Shown here: positions 26,074 through 35,665 of the stretch, piece by piece | How positions within the stretch are numbered: position 1 is the stretch's first letter | Layout of the letters: the number at the start of each line of letters is the position of its first letter | From: JALYYC01 sp039922495 | GTDB taxonomy: Bacteria; Chloroflexota; Dormibacteria; CF-121 | DNA length: 64,000 bases | Direction of reading: 5' to 3' | NCBI GenBank assembly: GCA_039922495.1 | Contig: JBDTEO010000020.1 | Span: 84,919-148,918 of the forward strand | Translations under genes and position numbers: made by a program | The notes under the pieces: generated by a model | The model's input: the letters and a program-made list of their open reading frames with translations, nothing else | What the model was told of the DNA's origin: nothing | Database searches by the model: none

Positions 26074-27102
26074 CTAACGAACCTTCCGCTGCGTCCCCTC
26101 ACCCGATCGGAGGGCAACGTGGTGCTTGGTGTTGAGGTGGCGGACGGTCCCGGTCTTGCTGCGAAAAACGACCGACTCGGTCTCCGCCCAGACGTGGTGA
26201 TAGATGACCCCGTGCAAGAACTCGCCATCGGTCACCCCGGTGGCGGCGAAGGCGACGTCATCGCCGCGGACGAGGTCGGCAACGCTGTAGACCCGCCGCG
26301 GGTCTTCGAATCCGGCGGCCCGCGCTCGGTCCTCATCGTCCTTGGTGCGAAGCCAGAGCCGGCACTGCAGATCGCCGCCGAGACACTTGAGCGCACAGGC
26401 CGCCAGGATCGCCTCCGGCAGCCCCCCGACTCCGACCATCACGTCAATGCCGGTGCCGTCCAGGGTCGCCATGATCGCGGCGGCGATGTCGCCGTCACTC
26501 AACATCGTGATCCGGGCGCCCACCTGCCGCACCTGTTCCATCAGGGACTGGTGCCGAGGGCGGTCCAGCATCACCACCGTGAGGTCGGACACCTGGACCT
26601 TCTTGGCGAAGGCGATCCGTTGCAGGTTGTTCTCCACCGAGTCGGTCACGTCCACCGAGCCTCGAGCGTCCGGACCAACGGCGATCTTCTCCGCGTACAT
26701 CCCGACCGGCGCACGAACCATCGAGCCCGGTGCCGCGGTCGCCACGACCGAGACCGCGTTGGGCAGGCCCTTGGCGACCAGGGTGGAGCCGTCCAGCGGT
26801 TTGAGCGCGACATCGCACGCCTCGCCGGTGGCGTCGCCAACCGTCTCGCCAACACCGAGTGGCCCATTCCCTTCCTCGCCGATCACCACGGTCCCCCGCA
26901 TGTGGACACCCTGCAGGGCCTCCCGCATGGCGGCGACGGCGGTCGCCTTGATGCCGTCGCGATCGAGGTTGCCCATCCAGCGGCCGGCCGAGAGGGCCGC
27001 CGCTTCGGTGGCGCGGACCAGTTCGAGCCCGACGTTCGGCTGGGCACTCCGCGGCGTCAGCGGCACGCCCGTGACGGATGACGCCTGGGGCTCAGCCCCC
27101 AC
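26074..27102 (-). CDS. glpX: Fructose-1,6-bisphosphatase class II
   Basis: 342 residues. GlpX family: GLELVRATEAAALSAGRWMG, VVIGEEGNGPLGVGETVGD and VALKPLDGSTLVAKG (metal/phosphate site), MLDRPRHQSLMEQVR, and GVGGLPEAILAACALKCLGG. Dephosphorylates fructose-1,6-bisphosphate in gluconeogenesis. GTG start overlapping the pyrG stop by 11 bp; the exact start may lie a little downstream (before GLELV). The C-terminal part keeps TGVTDGEFLHGV. Confidence 0.94.
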   Translation of the reverse strand: MGAEPQASSVTGVPLTPRSAQPNVGLELVRATEAAALSAGRWMGNLDRDGIKATAVAAMREALQGVHMRGTVVIGEEGNGPLGVGETVGDATGEACDVALKPLDGSTLVAKGLPNAVSVVATAAPGSMVRAPVGMYAEKIAVGPDARGSVDVTDSVENNLQRIAFAKKVQVSDLTVVMLDRPRHQSLMEQVRQVGARITMLSDGDIAAAIMATLDGTGIDVMVGVGGLPEAILAACALKCLGGDLQCRLWLRTKDDEDRARAAGFEDPRRVYSVADLVRGDDVAFAATGVTDGEFLHGVIYHHVWAETESVVFRSKTGTVRHLNTKHHVALRSGEGTQRKVR

Positions 27103-28759
27103 GCACTTCGACGCCCTCGGAGGTGCCGGTTGACGCGGTCTCGACCACGGCGGGCGGCAGCACGCCCGCTTTTAACGCCGCGGCTTTCACGAACTCGCGA
27201 AACAGCGGATGCGGCCGGTTGGGTCGCGACCGGAATTCCGGGTGGAACTGCGACGCCACGAACCAGGGGTGATCGCGCAGCTCAATAATCTCGACCAGTC
27301 GGTCGTTGGGCGAGGTGCCCGAGAAGACCATACCCGCTTCCCACATCGGCTCTCGGTAGGCGTTATTGAACTCGAAGCGATGGCGATGCCGCTCGTAGAC
27401 CACCGGCTCACCGTAGGCGGCGGCCGCCAGCGTGTCCTGCTGTAGCTTGCAGGGATAGAGGCCCAGCCGCATCGTGCCGCCCTTGTCGGCGACGTCACGC
27501 TGCTCCGGAAGCAAATCGATCACCGGGTGCCCGGTGAAGGCGTTGAACTCCGTGCTGTTGGCATCGGGGGCCTGCAGGACATCCCTGGCGAACTCGATCA
27601 CGGCGCATTGCATGCCCAGGCACAGCCCGAGATAGGGCACGAGCTCCGTTCGCGCATAGCGGGCCGCCGCGATCTTGCCCTCGATCCCCCGGTGGCCGAA
27701 GCCGCCGGGCACGACCACGCCGTCGACCCCTTCGAGCGGTCGCAGGTCACCTGTCTCCAGGGTCTCGGAGGCGATCCATTTGATGTCGACGCGCAGATTG
27801 TGGTGGACGCCGGCATGCCGAAGCGCCTCGGTCACGCTGATGTAGGCATCCGGCGCCGGCAGGTATTTACCGACGACCCCAATCCGAACCGATCCCTGGG
27901 GATGCTGGATGCGATGCACCAGTTCGGTCCAGTCGGTCAGGTTAGGCGGCGCGGCCGCCAGGTCGAGCGCCTCCACGACGACGGTCCCGAGGCCGGCCTG
28001 CTCGAGGACCAGCGGAACCTCGTAGATCGAGGCGGCGTCAGGGACCGAAATCACCGCGCGGCGGTCGACGTCGCAGAAGAGCGCGATCTTGTCCTTGAGG
28101 GCGACGTTCACCGGCCGCTCGGAGCGGCAGACAATGGCGTCCGGCTGGATGCCGATGCTCCGCAAGGCGGCGACGCTGTGCTGGGTCGGCTTGCTCTTGA
28201 ACTCTTCGGACGCTTCGACGAACGGGACCAGCGTGACGTGGAGGTAGAAGACATTCTTTCGACCGAGGTCGTTTTTCAGCTGGCGGATCGCTTCCAGGAA
28301 GGGGAGGGATTCGATATCGCCGACGGTCCCGCCGACTTCCACGATCACGACGTCGGGGTTATCCTCCCAGGTGACGCGCGTGATCCGTTCCTTGATCTCG
28401 TTGGTCACGTGCGGAATCACCTGCACCGTGCCGCCAAGGTAATCCCCGCGCCGCTCCTTGGCAATGACCTCGGCATAGATCTTGCCGGTCGTCACATTGC
28501 TGGCCTTGCTCAGGTTGGCGTCGATGAAGCGCTCGTAATGGCCGAGGTCGAGGTCAGTCTCAGCCCCGTCGTCGGTGACGAAGACTTCTCCATGCTGGTA
28601 CGGCGACATGGTGCCTGGATCGATGTTGATGTAGGGATCCAGCTTCTGGAGAGAGACGTTGAGGCCCCGGGCCTTGAGAATGGTCCCGATGGACGCTGCC
28701 GTGATGCCCTTGCCGATCGAGGAAACCACACCGCCGGTCACGAAGACATACTTCGGCAC
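27092..28759 (-). CDS. pyrG: CTP synthase
   Basis: 555 residues, full length. N-terminal amidoligase: KYVFVTGGVVSSIGKGITAAS and QKLDPYINIDPGTMSPYQHGE. C-terminal class I glutaminase: PGGFGHRG, nucleophile Cys in LGLCLGMQCAVIEFARDV, catalytic His-Glu in ASQFHPEFRSRP. Makes CTP from UTP with glutamine. GTG start; divergent from the GH15 gene with 117 bp between them. glpX follows. Confidence 0.98.
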   Translation of the reverse strand: MPKYVFVTGGVVSSIGKGITAASIGTILKARGLNVSLQKLDPYINIDPGTMSPYQHGEVFVTDDGAETDLDLGHYERFIDANLSKASNVTTGKIYAEVIAKERRGDYLGGTVQVIPHVTNEIKERITRVTWEDNPDVVIVEVGGTVGDIESLPFLEAIRQLKNDLGRKNVFYLHVTLVPFVEASEEFKSKPTQHSVAALRSIGIQPDAIVCRSERPVNVALKDKIALFCDVDRRAVISVPDAASIYEVPLVLEQAGLGTVVVEALDLAAAPPNLTDWTELVHRIQHPQGSVRIGVVGKYLPAPDAYISVTEALRHAGVHHNLRVDIKWIASETLETGDLRPLEGVDGVVVPGGFGHRGIEGKIAAARYARTELVPYLGLCLGMQCAVIEFARDVLQAPDANSTEFNAFTGHPVIDLLPEQRDVADKGGTMRLGLYPCKLQQDTLAAAAYGEPVVYERHRHRFEFNNAYREPMWEAGMVFSGTSPNDRLVEIIELRDHPWFVASQFHPEFRSRPNRPHPLFREFVKAAALKAGVLPPAVVETASTGTSEGVEVRGG

Positions 28760-28876
28760 CGGGACACTATTCTACGTCGTCATGCCTCGCTGTGCGCGTT
28801 CCAGATTCGCACCGCCCGGCGCCGGCGGCGTTCGGTTCAACGGTCGCGCTACGTTCCAATCTCGTAAGGTCTCAGC

Positions 28877-30718
28877 ATGTATCCGTACGGGTTGATCGGC
28901 AACTGCGAAACGTCGGCCCTTGTTTCCGTGGGTGGGGGAATCGACTGGTTCTGCTATCCGCGGTTCGATTCCCCATCGATTTTTGCCGGTATCCTCGACC
29001 GTCAGCGCGGTGGGACCTTTCGAATCGCTCCGCTCAACCCGGTTCCCGCGGGCGACCAGGCCTACGTCCATGACACCAATATCCTGACGACCACCTTCCA
29101 CCGGGCCGACGGCACCTTGATCATCACCGACTTCATGCCGTGCTTCACCGAGGGCGAGCGGTTGATTTCGTTGCGACGGATCTGTCGGGGTGTCGAAGTG
29201 CGCGGCGGCCCCGTCGATGTGGAGTGCGTGCTGGACCCGTCCCCCGGCTATGGGCGCGCCCGTACCACCTTCACGGAACGGGAGGGCATCGTCCTCGCCT
29301 CAGGTGGCTCGCAAGAGGTCATCCTATCGTCGACGATACCCATGCAGGGTACGGTCGAGGAGGTGGACGGCCGGCCTCGATTCGTCTTGCGCTTCACCCT
29401 CGAGCCGGGACGGGTCGTCTGGTTCACCCTCGGGTTCGGCGAGCGCTATTTTGCCCTCGGTCGCAAATTCCCGAGCAGTAGCGATGCCACCGAGCTGGCC
29501 GAGCGGACGCGAGCGTTCTGGATCCGGTGGCTCGACCAATGCCTCTACACCGGGCCCTTCCAAGACGCGGTTCGGCGCTCCGCCCTCGTGATCAAGCTCC
29601 TGACCTACGCGCCCACCGGAGCGCTGACCGCGGCGCCGACGACTTCACTGCCCGAGGATGCCGGCGGGGATCGGAACTGGGACTACCGGTACTGCTGGCT
29701 GCGCGACGCGTCCTATGGAATCGCCGCCCTATTCCGCGCGGGCTTCTCCCAGGAGGCCGCAGATTTCATCAACTGGATTCGCGACCGCGCCTACGACCAC
29801 GACTTCGCGATGCAGATCGTCTATCGCGTCGACGGGGACCCACACCTTCCGGAACAGTACCTCGAACACCTCGTCGGGTACGATGGCGCCCGCCCGGTTC
29901 GCATCGGTAACCGCGCTGCCGGGCAGCGACAGCTGGACGTCTTCGGCGCGGTCATCGACTGCATGGCGGTCTACCAACGAAAGGGCGGCTTCATCTCCAC
30001 CAAGCTTTGGCACGTCATCGAGCGATTCGCCGACGGGATCTGGGACCTGAGCCGGGAGCCTGATAACGGCATCTGGGAATTCCAGGGCGAACGCAAGCAT
30101 CACACGCACTCGAAGCTGTGGTGCTGGGTGGCGCTCGATCGTGCCATCACGCTCGCGCGCGGAACCGGCAATGTTGCCCACGTGGAAGCCTGGGAACGCG
30201 CCGCCAACGACCTCCGGACGGAAATCGAGACCCGTGCGTGGAATCCGAAGATCGGGGCCTTCACGCAAGCCTACGACGACGAGTGCCTCGATGCCGCGGT
30301 CCTGCAGATGCCGGTGCTCGGATTTCTGCCCGCGACCGACCCCCGGATGCGCGCGACCATCGAGACCCTCAGCCAGCGCCTGGTGAACGGCGCCTACGTC
30401 CGCCGCTATGACTGCAAGGACGATCAGGGCTACCTCAGCGCCGCCTTCCTGCTCTGCAGCTTCTGGTACGTGGACGGCTTGATCGGGCTGGACCGGCTGG
30501 ATGCCGCCGAACGGCAGCTGGAGTTGCTGGTGGCGCTCTCCACACCCCTCGGCTTGCTGGCGGAGGGAGCGGACCCGATCACCGGGTCGGCGCGGGGCAA
30601 CTTCCCGCAGGCTTACAGCCACCTGGGCCTGATCGACAGCGCCGTGCGACTCGAGCGAGCGCGCCTGAACGCCCAGGCCGACTCCCGCGCCAGCGAGCCC
30701 CGTCAGGCTGCCGGCTGA
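28877..30718 (+). CDS. Glycoside hydrolase family 15 (glucoamylase/trehalase type)
   Basis: 613 residues, cytosolic (no signal peptide). N-terminal domain begins YPYGLIGNCETSALVSVGGGIDWFCYPRFDSPSIFA, the standard GH15 opening; the (alpha/alpha)6 barrel carries DRNWDYRYCWLRDASYG-type segment near residue 270, the general acid Glu in NGIWEFQGERKHHTHSKLW and the base segment GLLAEGADPITGSARGNFPQ. GH15 members of this layout hydrolyse alpha-glucosides such as trehalose, maltose or glycogen limit dextrins. A TAAGGT Shine-Dalgarno precedes the ATG. Monocistronic. Confidence 0.9.
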   Translation: MYPYGLIGNCETSALVSVGGGIDWFCYPRFDSPSIFAGILDRQRGGTFRIAPLNPVPAGDQAYVHDTNILTTTFHRADGTLIITDFMPCFTEGERLISLRRICRGVEVRGGPVDVECVLDPSPGYGRARTTFTEREGIVLASGGSQEVILSSTIPMQGTVEEVDGRPRFVLRFTLEPGRVVWFTLGFGERYFALGRKFPSSSDATELAERTRAFWIRWLDQCLYTGPFQDAVRRSALVIKLLTYAPTGALTAAPTTSLPEDAGGDRNWDYRYCWLRDASYGIAALFRAGFSQEAADFINWIRDRAYDHDFAMQIVYRVDGDPHLPEQYLEHLVGYDGARPVRIGNRAAGQRQLDVFGAVIDCMAVYQRKGGFISTKLWHVIERFADGIWDLSREPDNGIWEFQGERKHHTHSKLWCWVALDRAITLARGTGNVAHVEAWERAANDLRTEIETRAWNPKIGAFTQAYDDECLDAAVLQMPVLGFLPATDPRMRATIETLSQRLVNGAYVRRYDCKDDQGYLSAAFLLCSFWYVDGLIGLDRLDAAERQLELLVALSTPLGLLAEGADPITGSARGNFPQAYSHLGLIDSAVRLERARLNAQADSRASEPRQAAG

Positions 30719-30730
30719 GGTAACCCTCCG

Positions 30731-31405
30731 CTACTCGACCGAGGTCGCGACCGCCGCCCCGCGGGCTTCGAGGATGACGAGCTTTGGCTCCTCGCCGGCG
30801 GGACTCGAGCTCAGTTGCAACTTGGGCTGCGGCGTCAAGTCGGTGGCGCCCATTTCCTTGGCGAACTTCTCCACGCCCTCGAGGTTCTGGGCCAGCAGCG
30901 TCAGTCCGGGAAGCTTGTAAGAGATCGGCACCACGAACTTGGGATCGACCTGATTGACGATCTCCGTCGCCTCGGTGGCATTGATATGGCTGCCATCACC
31001 GACCGGGACCAGCAGGACGTCGATCTTACTTCCCAGCGCATCGAGCTGGGCCTCGTCGAGTGCATGACCCAGGTGCCCGAGGTGGCAAACGCGAAGATCG
31101 TCGATCTCCACGACGTAGACCGTGTTCGTGCCCCGCTCCGCGCCCTTCTTGCGATCGTGATACGTCTGGATCCCGTGCAGGGCAATGCCCTTGATCTCGA
31201 ATTCTCCGGCTCCGCTGACCAGGTGATAGTCGTTGCCCAGCCCCTGCATACTGAAGTGGGTCGGATCCTCGTGGGTGAGCGCCACGACCTGAACGTTGAG
31301 CCGGACCGGTGCGAGGCCGAGCTTGGGGTCGTAGGGGTCGATCAAGAGCGCCGCTTCGCGCCCGCGCAGCCGGACCGAGTTCAGGCCAAAATACGTGATT
31401 TCCAC
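30731..31405 (-). CDS. MBL-fold metal-dependent hydrolase
   Basis: 224 residues resembling the Lactamase_B_3/UPF0173 group. Starts MEITYFGLNSVRLRGREAALLIDPYD. The metal motif is LTHEDPTHFS (HxDxxH in place of HxHxDH), and the later motif is CHLGHLGHALD, where relatives usually have HLGDLGH; a C-terminal VVPISYK replaces the common VxPMHY, so the last His is Ser-Tyr. With several ligands changed, catalytic activity is doubtful. Convergent with the GH15 gene (12 bp apart) and 24 bp from argS. Confidence 0.72.
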   Translation of the reverse strand: MEITYFGLNSVRLRGREAALLIDPYDPKLGLAPVRLNVQVVALTHEDPTHFSMQGLGNDYHLVSGAGEFEIKGIALHGIQTYHDRKKGAERGTNTVYVVEIDDLRVCHLGHLGHALDEAQLDALGSKIDVLLVPVGDGSHINATEATEIVNQVDPKFVVPISYKLPGLTLLAQNLEGVEKFAKEMGATDLTPQPKLQLSSSPAGEEPKLVILEARGAAVATSVE

Positions 31406-31429
31406 GGGCCTGATTGTAGCGGCGAATCG

Positions 31430-33037
31430 CTACATCCGGGCCGGGGCGCTGACGCCCAGCAGGCGCAGCGCATTGGCGAGCGTCACCCGGGCGGCGCGTG
31501 TCAGCTGGAGCCGCGCGCCGGTCAGCGCCGCGTCGTCGGTCACGATGCGGCAGTTCTTGTAGAAGCGATGCACACTGGCCGCCAGCTCGTCGGTGTAGAA
31601 GGCGAGGCGATGCGGCTCGATCGCCTCGGCCGCCTCGCGGACAATGTCGGGCCAGCGCAGCATGACGCGAATCAGGTCGAGCTCCCAATCGGACTCAAGC
31701 CGGTCGAGCGGGGCCGGTGGACCGGTCGTCGGGTTGAGAGCGAGCACGTTGCTGAGCCGCGCATGGGCGTACTGGGCGTAGTAGACGGGGTTGTCGCTCG
31801 ACTGGCGTTTGGCCAGGTCGACGTCGAACTCCATCTGGGCGTCGGCCGAGCGCAGGAGGAAGAAATACCGCACGGCATCGGGACCAACCTCGTCCAGCAT
31901 TTCTCGAAGGGAGATGCCGACCCCGGCCCGACGTGACATCCTGACGGTCTCCGCGCCGCGTTTGACGGAAACCAACTGAACCAGCAGCACCGTCAGCCGA
32001 GCGGGATCGATCCCGAGGAAGGCCAGGGCCTCCTTCAACCGGCCAACCTGGCCCTGGTGGTCGGCGCCCCACACATCGATGACACGGCCGAAGCCACGCT
32101 TCTCGAACTTATCGCGGTGATAGAAGATGTCGGATGCGAAATACGTAGGATATCCATCTCGACGGATCAGCACCTCATCCTTGTCGGTGCCGGTGCGGAG
32201 CCAGACCGCGCCATCTTTTTCCACGATGCGCCCGAGGGCGGCAAGCTTCCTCATGGTGTCCTGGTCCCATCCCTGATAGAGGCTGCTTTCGAGGAACACC
32301 TGGTCGTGCCGGATCCCAAGGCGCTTCAGGTCGTCCCAGATGTTGGCCTGCACCCACTCGACGCCGAGCTCAGACAACTGGGCGGCGTCGGTAATCCCTT
32401 TCGCGGTGGCCAGCATCCCGATCTCGGAGAGGTAGTCGCCACTGTAGCCACCCTCCGGCGCCCCCTCGCCGCGGAGGCGAGCCTGGATCGATTCTCCGAA
32501 CAGGCGGACCTGTTTTCCCTTGTCATTGATGTAGTACTCGCGCTGTACCTGGAATCCGGAGGCCTCCAGAATCCGGGCGGCGACATCGCCGACCACCGCC
32601 CCACGGCCGTGGCTGAACAGCAACGGGCCGGTCGGATTCGCGCTGACGAACTCCACCTGCACCCGTACGCCCTCGCCGAGAGTTCCGCGTCCCCACGTTT
32701 CGCCGGCCTCGACGATCGAGTCCAGCTGGGATTGGAGCCAGGCGGTTTCGAGCCGCACGTTGATGAATCCCGGCGGCGCGACCTCGATCCGGGCGAAGGC
32801 GGGCGGCAACATCATGGCGGCGGCCAGTTCGGTCGCGATCGCCATCGGCGCGCGCCGGAGCGGCTTCGCCAGCTTGAGCGGCAGGGTCACCGAGTAGTCG
32901 CCGTGGGTCGGGTTCTGGGCGCGTTCGACGATCACGGCTGGGAGCGGCGGCGGTGTGGGCCACGCGGTGGCGGCCGCCCGTCGCACGGCGTCCTCGATGA
33001 TCCGCGCCGGAGTCGGCGGGGGCGTTGCCGCTGTCAG
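31430..33037 (-). CDS. argS: Arginyl-tRNA synthetase
   Basis: Class I synthetase. HIGH counterpart is in NPTGPLLFSHGRGAVVGDV, and the C-terminal helix bundle ends RVTLANALRLLGVSAPARM. VSVKRGAETVRMSRRAG takes the KMSK position. The first conventional start (GTG at 32986, 518 residues) would cut the N-terminal additional domain short; the frame stays open upstream and encodes PARIIEDAVRRAA, the expected first helix. A CTG at 33037 overlaps the htrA stop as CTGA, matching the ATGA overlaps elsewhere, and gives about 535 residues. The start is therefore uncertain; the gene identity is not. Confidence 0.93.
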   Translation of the reverse strand: MTAATPPPTPARIIEDAVRRAAATAWPTPPPLPAVIVERAQNPTHGDYSVTLPLKLAKPLRRAPMAIATELAAAMMLPPAFARIEVAPPGFINVRLETAWLQSQLDSIVEAGETWGRGTLGEGVRVQVEFVSANPTGPLLFSHGRGAVVGDVAARILEASGFQVQREYYINDKGKQVRLFGESIQARLRGEGAPEGGYSGDYLSEIGMLATAKGITDAAQLSELGVEWVQANIWDDLKRLGIRHDQVFLESSLYQGWDQDTMRKLAALGRIVEKDGAVWLRTGTDKDEVLIRRDGYPTYFASDIFYHRDKFEKRGFGRVIDVWGADHQGQVGRLKEALAFLGIDPARLTVLLVQLVSVKRGAETVRMSRRAGVGISLREMLDEVGPDAVRYFFLLRSADAQMEFDVDLAKRQSSDNPVYYAQYAHARLSNVLALNPTTGPPAPLDRLESDWELDLIRVMLRWPDIVREAAEAIEPHRLAFYTDELAASVHRFYKNCRIVTDDAALTGARLQLTRAARVTLANALRLLGVSAPARM

Positions 33038-34215
33038 GGGTGTTGTCCGAGCGTGACCTGCAACGTCTGTGTATGGCCGGCGCGGTTCACGGACATCGAG
33101 ATCTTGACGCCGGGCGCGTACTGCCGGAGGACATCCTTGAGCGGATGGTCATCATCGATCGCCTGGTCGTTGACTTTCACGATGACGTCGTGGGCCTTCA
33201 CGCCCGCGCGGCTCGCCGGCGACCCCGACTGGACATCGGTGACGAGAGCCCCCACGACGAGGGCATTCGCGGTCGCGGCCGTCTCATCGAGCTGTTGGTA
33301 GCTGACGCCGAGGAAGGGCTGGTTGACGTGACCGGTCTGGATCAGCTGGTTCGCGATGTCGCGTGCCGCGTCGCCGTCGAGCGCGAACCCGAGGCCCGGT
33401 CCGGACTGGGCCTGCTCGATCGCGAAGTTGACCCCCACCACCTGTCCGGCGGAGTTGAGCAGCGGCCCCCCGCTGTTGCCCGGATTGATCGAAGCATCCG
33501 TCTGAATCGCGTTGAGGATGTCTTCGGTCGCGCCGGGATTGGAGGGATCGGGGACCTGCAGCGAGCGATGAAGGGCGCTGATGACGCCCTTGGTGACGCT
33601 GTTCGACTGGCCGAGCGGACTTCCGATCGCAATCGCCAGCTGGCCGACCTTGATCGCGTGCGAATCGCCGAAGGTCAGGGTTGGGAGGTCCTGGGCGTCG
33701 ATCTTGATGACGGCGATGTCGTCGAGCGGGCTGGTGCCGACGACGCGAGCGTCATACTTCTTTGCCTGGTCCCGGAGGATGACCTGAAGTTGCTTGGCGT
33801 TCTCCACGACGTGATTGTTGGTCACGATGTACCCATCCGCCCGCACAATGAAGCCGGACCCGATTCCTTTCTGCTCCTGCTGCACGAAGGTGTCGGGTGA
33901 CGAGATCGTCGTCTTGATCTCGACCACCGCCTTCCCGGCTTGATCGGCCACGGTGATGACCGCCGACTCCTCCGTCACGTTGTTCGTCACCGGCGCCAGC
34001 GCGAGCACATTGCCGTTGCTGGTGGCTCTGGCCAGCCGATTGGCCATGACGATGGTTGCGACTGAGCCCGCGATCGCCCCCACCAGCGCGCTGATCAGGA
34101 CAATCGCCAGGATGCCGCGGCGGCGAGGCCCGGCCGGACGCGGGGCGGGTGCGACGGCTGGCGGCGGTGGCTCAGACTCTTGCGGAAGGAAGTCGAGCTG
34201 GGGATCCGTGGCCAT
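33034..34215 (-). CDS. HtrA/DegP-type serine protease with PDZ domain
   Basis: 393 residues: cytosolic Pro-rich N-terminus (1-33), one membrane segment (about 34-58), trypsin-like domain and one C-terminal PDZ domain. Catalytic triad: His in IVTNNHVVENA, Asp in TSPLDDIAVIKI, Ser in INPGNSGGPLLN. The protease faces the outside of the membrane and is expected to degrade or refold damaged exported proteins. ATG start. Upstream of argS, downstream of the GNAT gene. Confidence 0.95.
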   Translation of the reverse strand: MATDPQLDFLPQESEPPPPAVAPAPRPAGPRRRGILAIVLISALVGAIAGSVATIVMANRLARATSNGNVLALAPVTNNVTEESAVITVADQAGKAVVEIKTTISSPDTFVQQEQKGIGSGFIVRADGYIVTNNHVVENAKQLQVILRDQAKKYDARVVGTSPLDDIAVIKIDAQDLPTLTFGDSHAIKVGQLAIAIGSPLGQSNSVTKGVISALHRSLQVPDPSNPGATEDILNAIQTDASINPGNSGGPLLNSAGQVVGVNFAIEQAQSGPGLGFALDGDAARDIANQLIQTGHVNQPFLGVSYQQLDETAATANALVVGALVTDVQSGSPASRAGVKAHDVIVKVNDQAIDDDHPLKDVLRQYAPGVKISMSVNRAGHTQTLQVTLGQHP

Positions 34216-34242
34216 AAAGGGATCTCATTGTATCCCCGGTAT

Positions 34243-34695
34243 TCACCGTCCCGGTAGCGGAAGCCAGGTCAGCACCAGCTGTTCGGTGCGTTGAAATCCG
34301 GCCTCCTCGTAGAGGCGGATGGCCTGCGGGTTGCTTTCCCGCGTCCACACGCAGGCGAAGGTGACATTTCGCTCGCGGAAGAGGTCAACCGCCTGTCGAA
34401 GCAATCGACCACCGAGACCCCTGGATCGGTGTTCGGGATCAACGTAGACCTCCGCCACCTCGCCCTCGAGCCCGGTGCCAGGATCGAACAGGACACACCA
34501 GCAGAGTCCGGCCAGCTTTCCGCCAACTCGTGCCACCAGGATGACATTCTCCCCGCTGAAGTTCGCGGATGGCGGGCGCTCCACATCCCGCTCGATCTGG
34601 TCGGCGCTGAGCCGGGGATGGGGATAGTGTTGCTGCTCCTCCAGCATCAGCTCCCGAAGGAACGGGCGAACCGCCCCATACTCGGCTGGGCTCAA
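34243..34695 (-). CDS. GNAT family N-acetyltransferase
   Basis: 150 residues. The acetyl-CoA site is visible as VAEVYVDPEHRSRGLGGRLLRQAVDLF (Q/RxxGxG/A pattern), followed by RESNPQAIRLYEEAGFQRTEQ. TTG is the only usable start; the open frame continues upstream to the SPFH gene end without ATG or GTG. Small single-domain GNAT; the acceptor could be a protein N-terminus or small amine. Confidence 0.85.
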   Translation of the reverse strand: MSPAEYGAVRPFLRELMLEEQQHYPHPRLSADQIERDVERPPSANFSGENVILVARVGGKLAGLCWCVLFDPGTGLEGEVAEVYVDPEHRSRGLGGRLLRQAVDLFRERNVTFACVWTRESNPQAIRLYEEAGFQRTEQLVLTWLPLPGR

Positions 34696-34727
34696 CCGCT
34701 CGATGATGACGTCGGCCGGAGCCTCCG

Positions 34728-35651
34728 CTATGACTTTCCGCCGGCCGGCGCCGCGTCGAGCACGCCACGCAGGGCCTGCGCTGCTCCCAGCAGCCCAGCA
34801 GTTTCCACGGGCACCACGATCTTGGTGTTCTCGCTTTCGGCAAACTTCGACAGGGTGTCGAGCTGCAGAATGGAGACCAGGGTCGGATCGGGAGCAGCAT
34901 CCTTGATCGCCTTGTAAACCGTCGCCACCGCCTGGGCACGGCCTTCCGCTTCCAGGATGGTGGCCTGCCGGAGGCCCTCGGCACGGAGGATCGCCGACTG
35001 CTTATCGCCTTCAGCGGTCTTGATCTGGGCTTGCTTCTGCCCATCGGCAATGTTGATCTGGGATTGTTGCTGCCCCTCAGACTTCAGGATGAAGGCCCGC
35101 TTCTCCTGATCGGCCTGCTTCTGCAGGGCGAGCGCATTGAGAATCATCTGGGGCGGGGTGATGTCTACGATCTCGATCCGGTTGATCCGAATACCCCATT
35201 TGTCGGTCACTGACTCCATCTGCGCCTGGAGCTGCGCATTGATCCGTTCGCGCTGGCTGAGCGCGTCGTCAAGGCTCATGCCGCCGAAAATGGCGCGCAG
35301 GGTCGTCCGGGACAACTGGTCGATGGCGACGAAGTAGTTGCTCACACTGAAGAGGGCGAGCTTGGGGTCGACCACCTGGCTGAAGATGGTGGCATTCACG
35401 CTGACGGTGACGTTGTCACGCGTGATGACTTCTTGCTTGTCACCCGTCCGCGGCGTCTCTCGGATGTCGACGGTGGACATGGCATCGATCAGTGGCACCA
35501 GGAAGGTCACGCCCGGCTGGCGGACGGACTGGAACTCTCCGAGCCGTTTGACCATGCCGACATAGCCCTGCTGGATGACATTGACCGTCCGGGCGACCAG
35601 CACGAGGACGAAGAGCAGTAGGACGGCACCGACGATCAGCGAAGCATTCAT
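34728..35651 (-). CDS. SPFH/band-7 (stomatin, QmcA-like) membrane protein
   Basis: 307 residues: one N-terminal membrane anchor (LIVGAVLLLFVLVLVARTV), an SPFH domain (QQGYVGMVKRLGEFQSVRQPG, TVDIRETPRTGDKQEVITRDNV) and a long Ala/Glu/Gln-rich coiled coil with repeated 'AEG(xx)QA' units (residues about 185-245). Forms oligomeric membrane microdomain scaffolds. A good AAGGGGG Shine-Dalgarno precedes the ATG. It is paired with an NfeD gene 14 bp upstream, the classic stomatin-NfeD operon. Confidence 0.93.
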   Translation of the reverse strand: MNASLIVGAVLLLFVLVLVARTVNVIQQGYVGMVKRLGEFQSVRQPGVTFLVPLIDAMSTVDIRETPRTGDKQEVITRDNVTVSVNATIFSQVVDPKLALFSVSNYFVAIDQLSRTTLRAIFGGMSLDDALSQRERINAQLQAQMESVTDKWGIRINRIEIVDITPPQMILNALALQKQADQEKRAFILKSEGQQQSQINIADGQKQAQIKTAEGDKQSAILRAEGLRQATILEAEGRAQAVATVYKAIKDAAPDPTLVSILQLDTLSKFAESENTKIVVPVETAGLLGAAQALRGVLDAAPAGGKS

Positions 35652-35665
35652 GTTTCCCCCTTATG

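Noticed and set aside
27527..28867. Plus-strand open frame of 446 codons over pyrG
   Set aside because: Antisense to pyrG and shows no protein family pattern.
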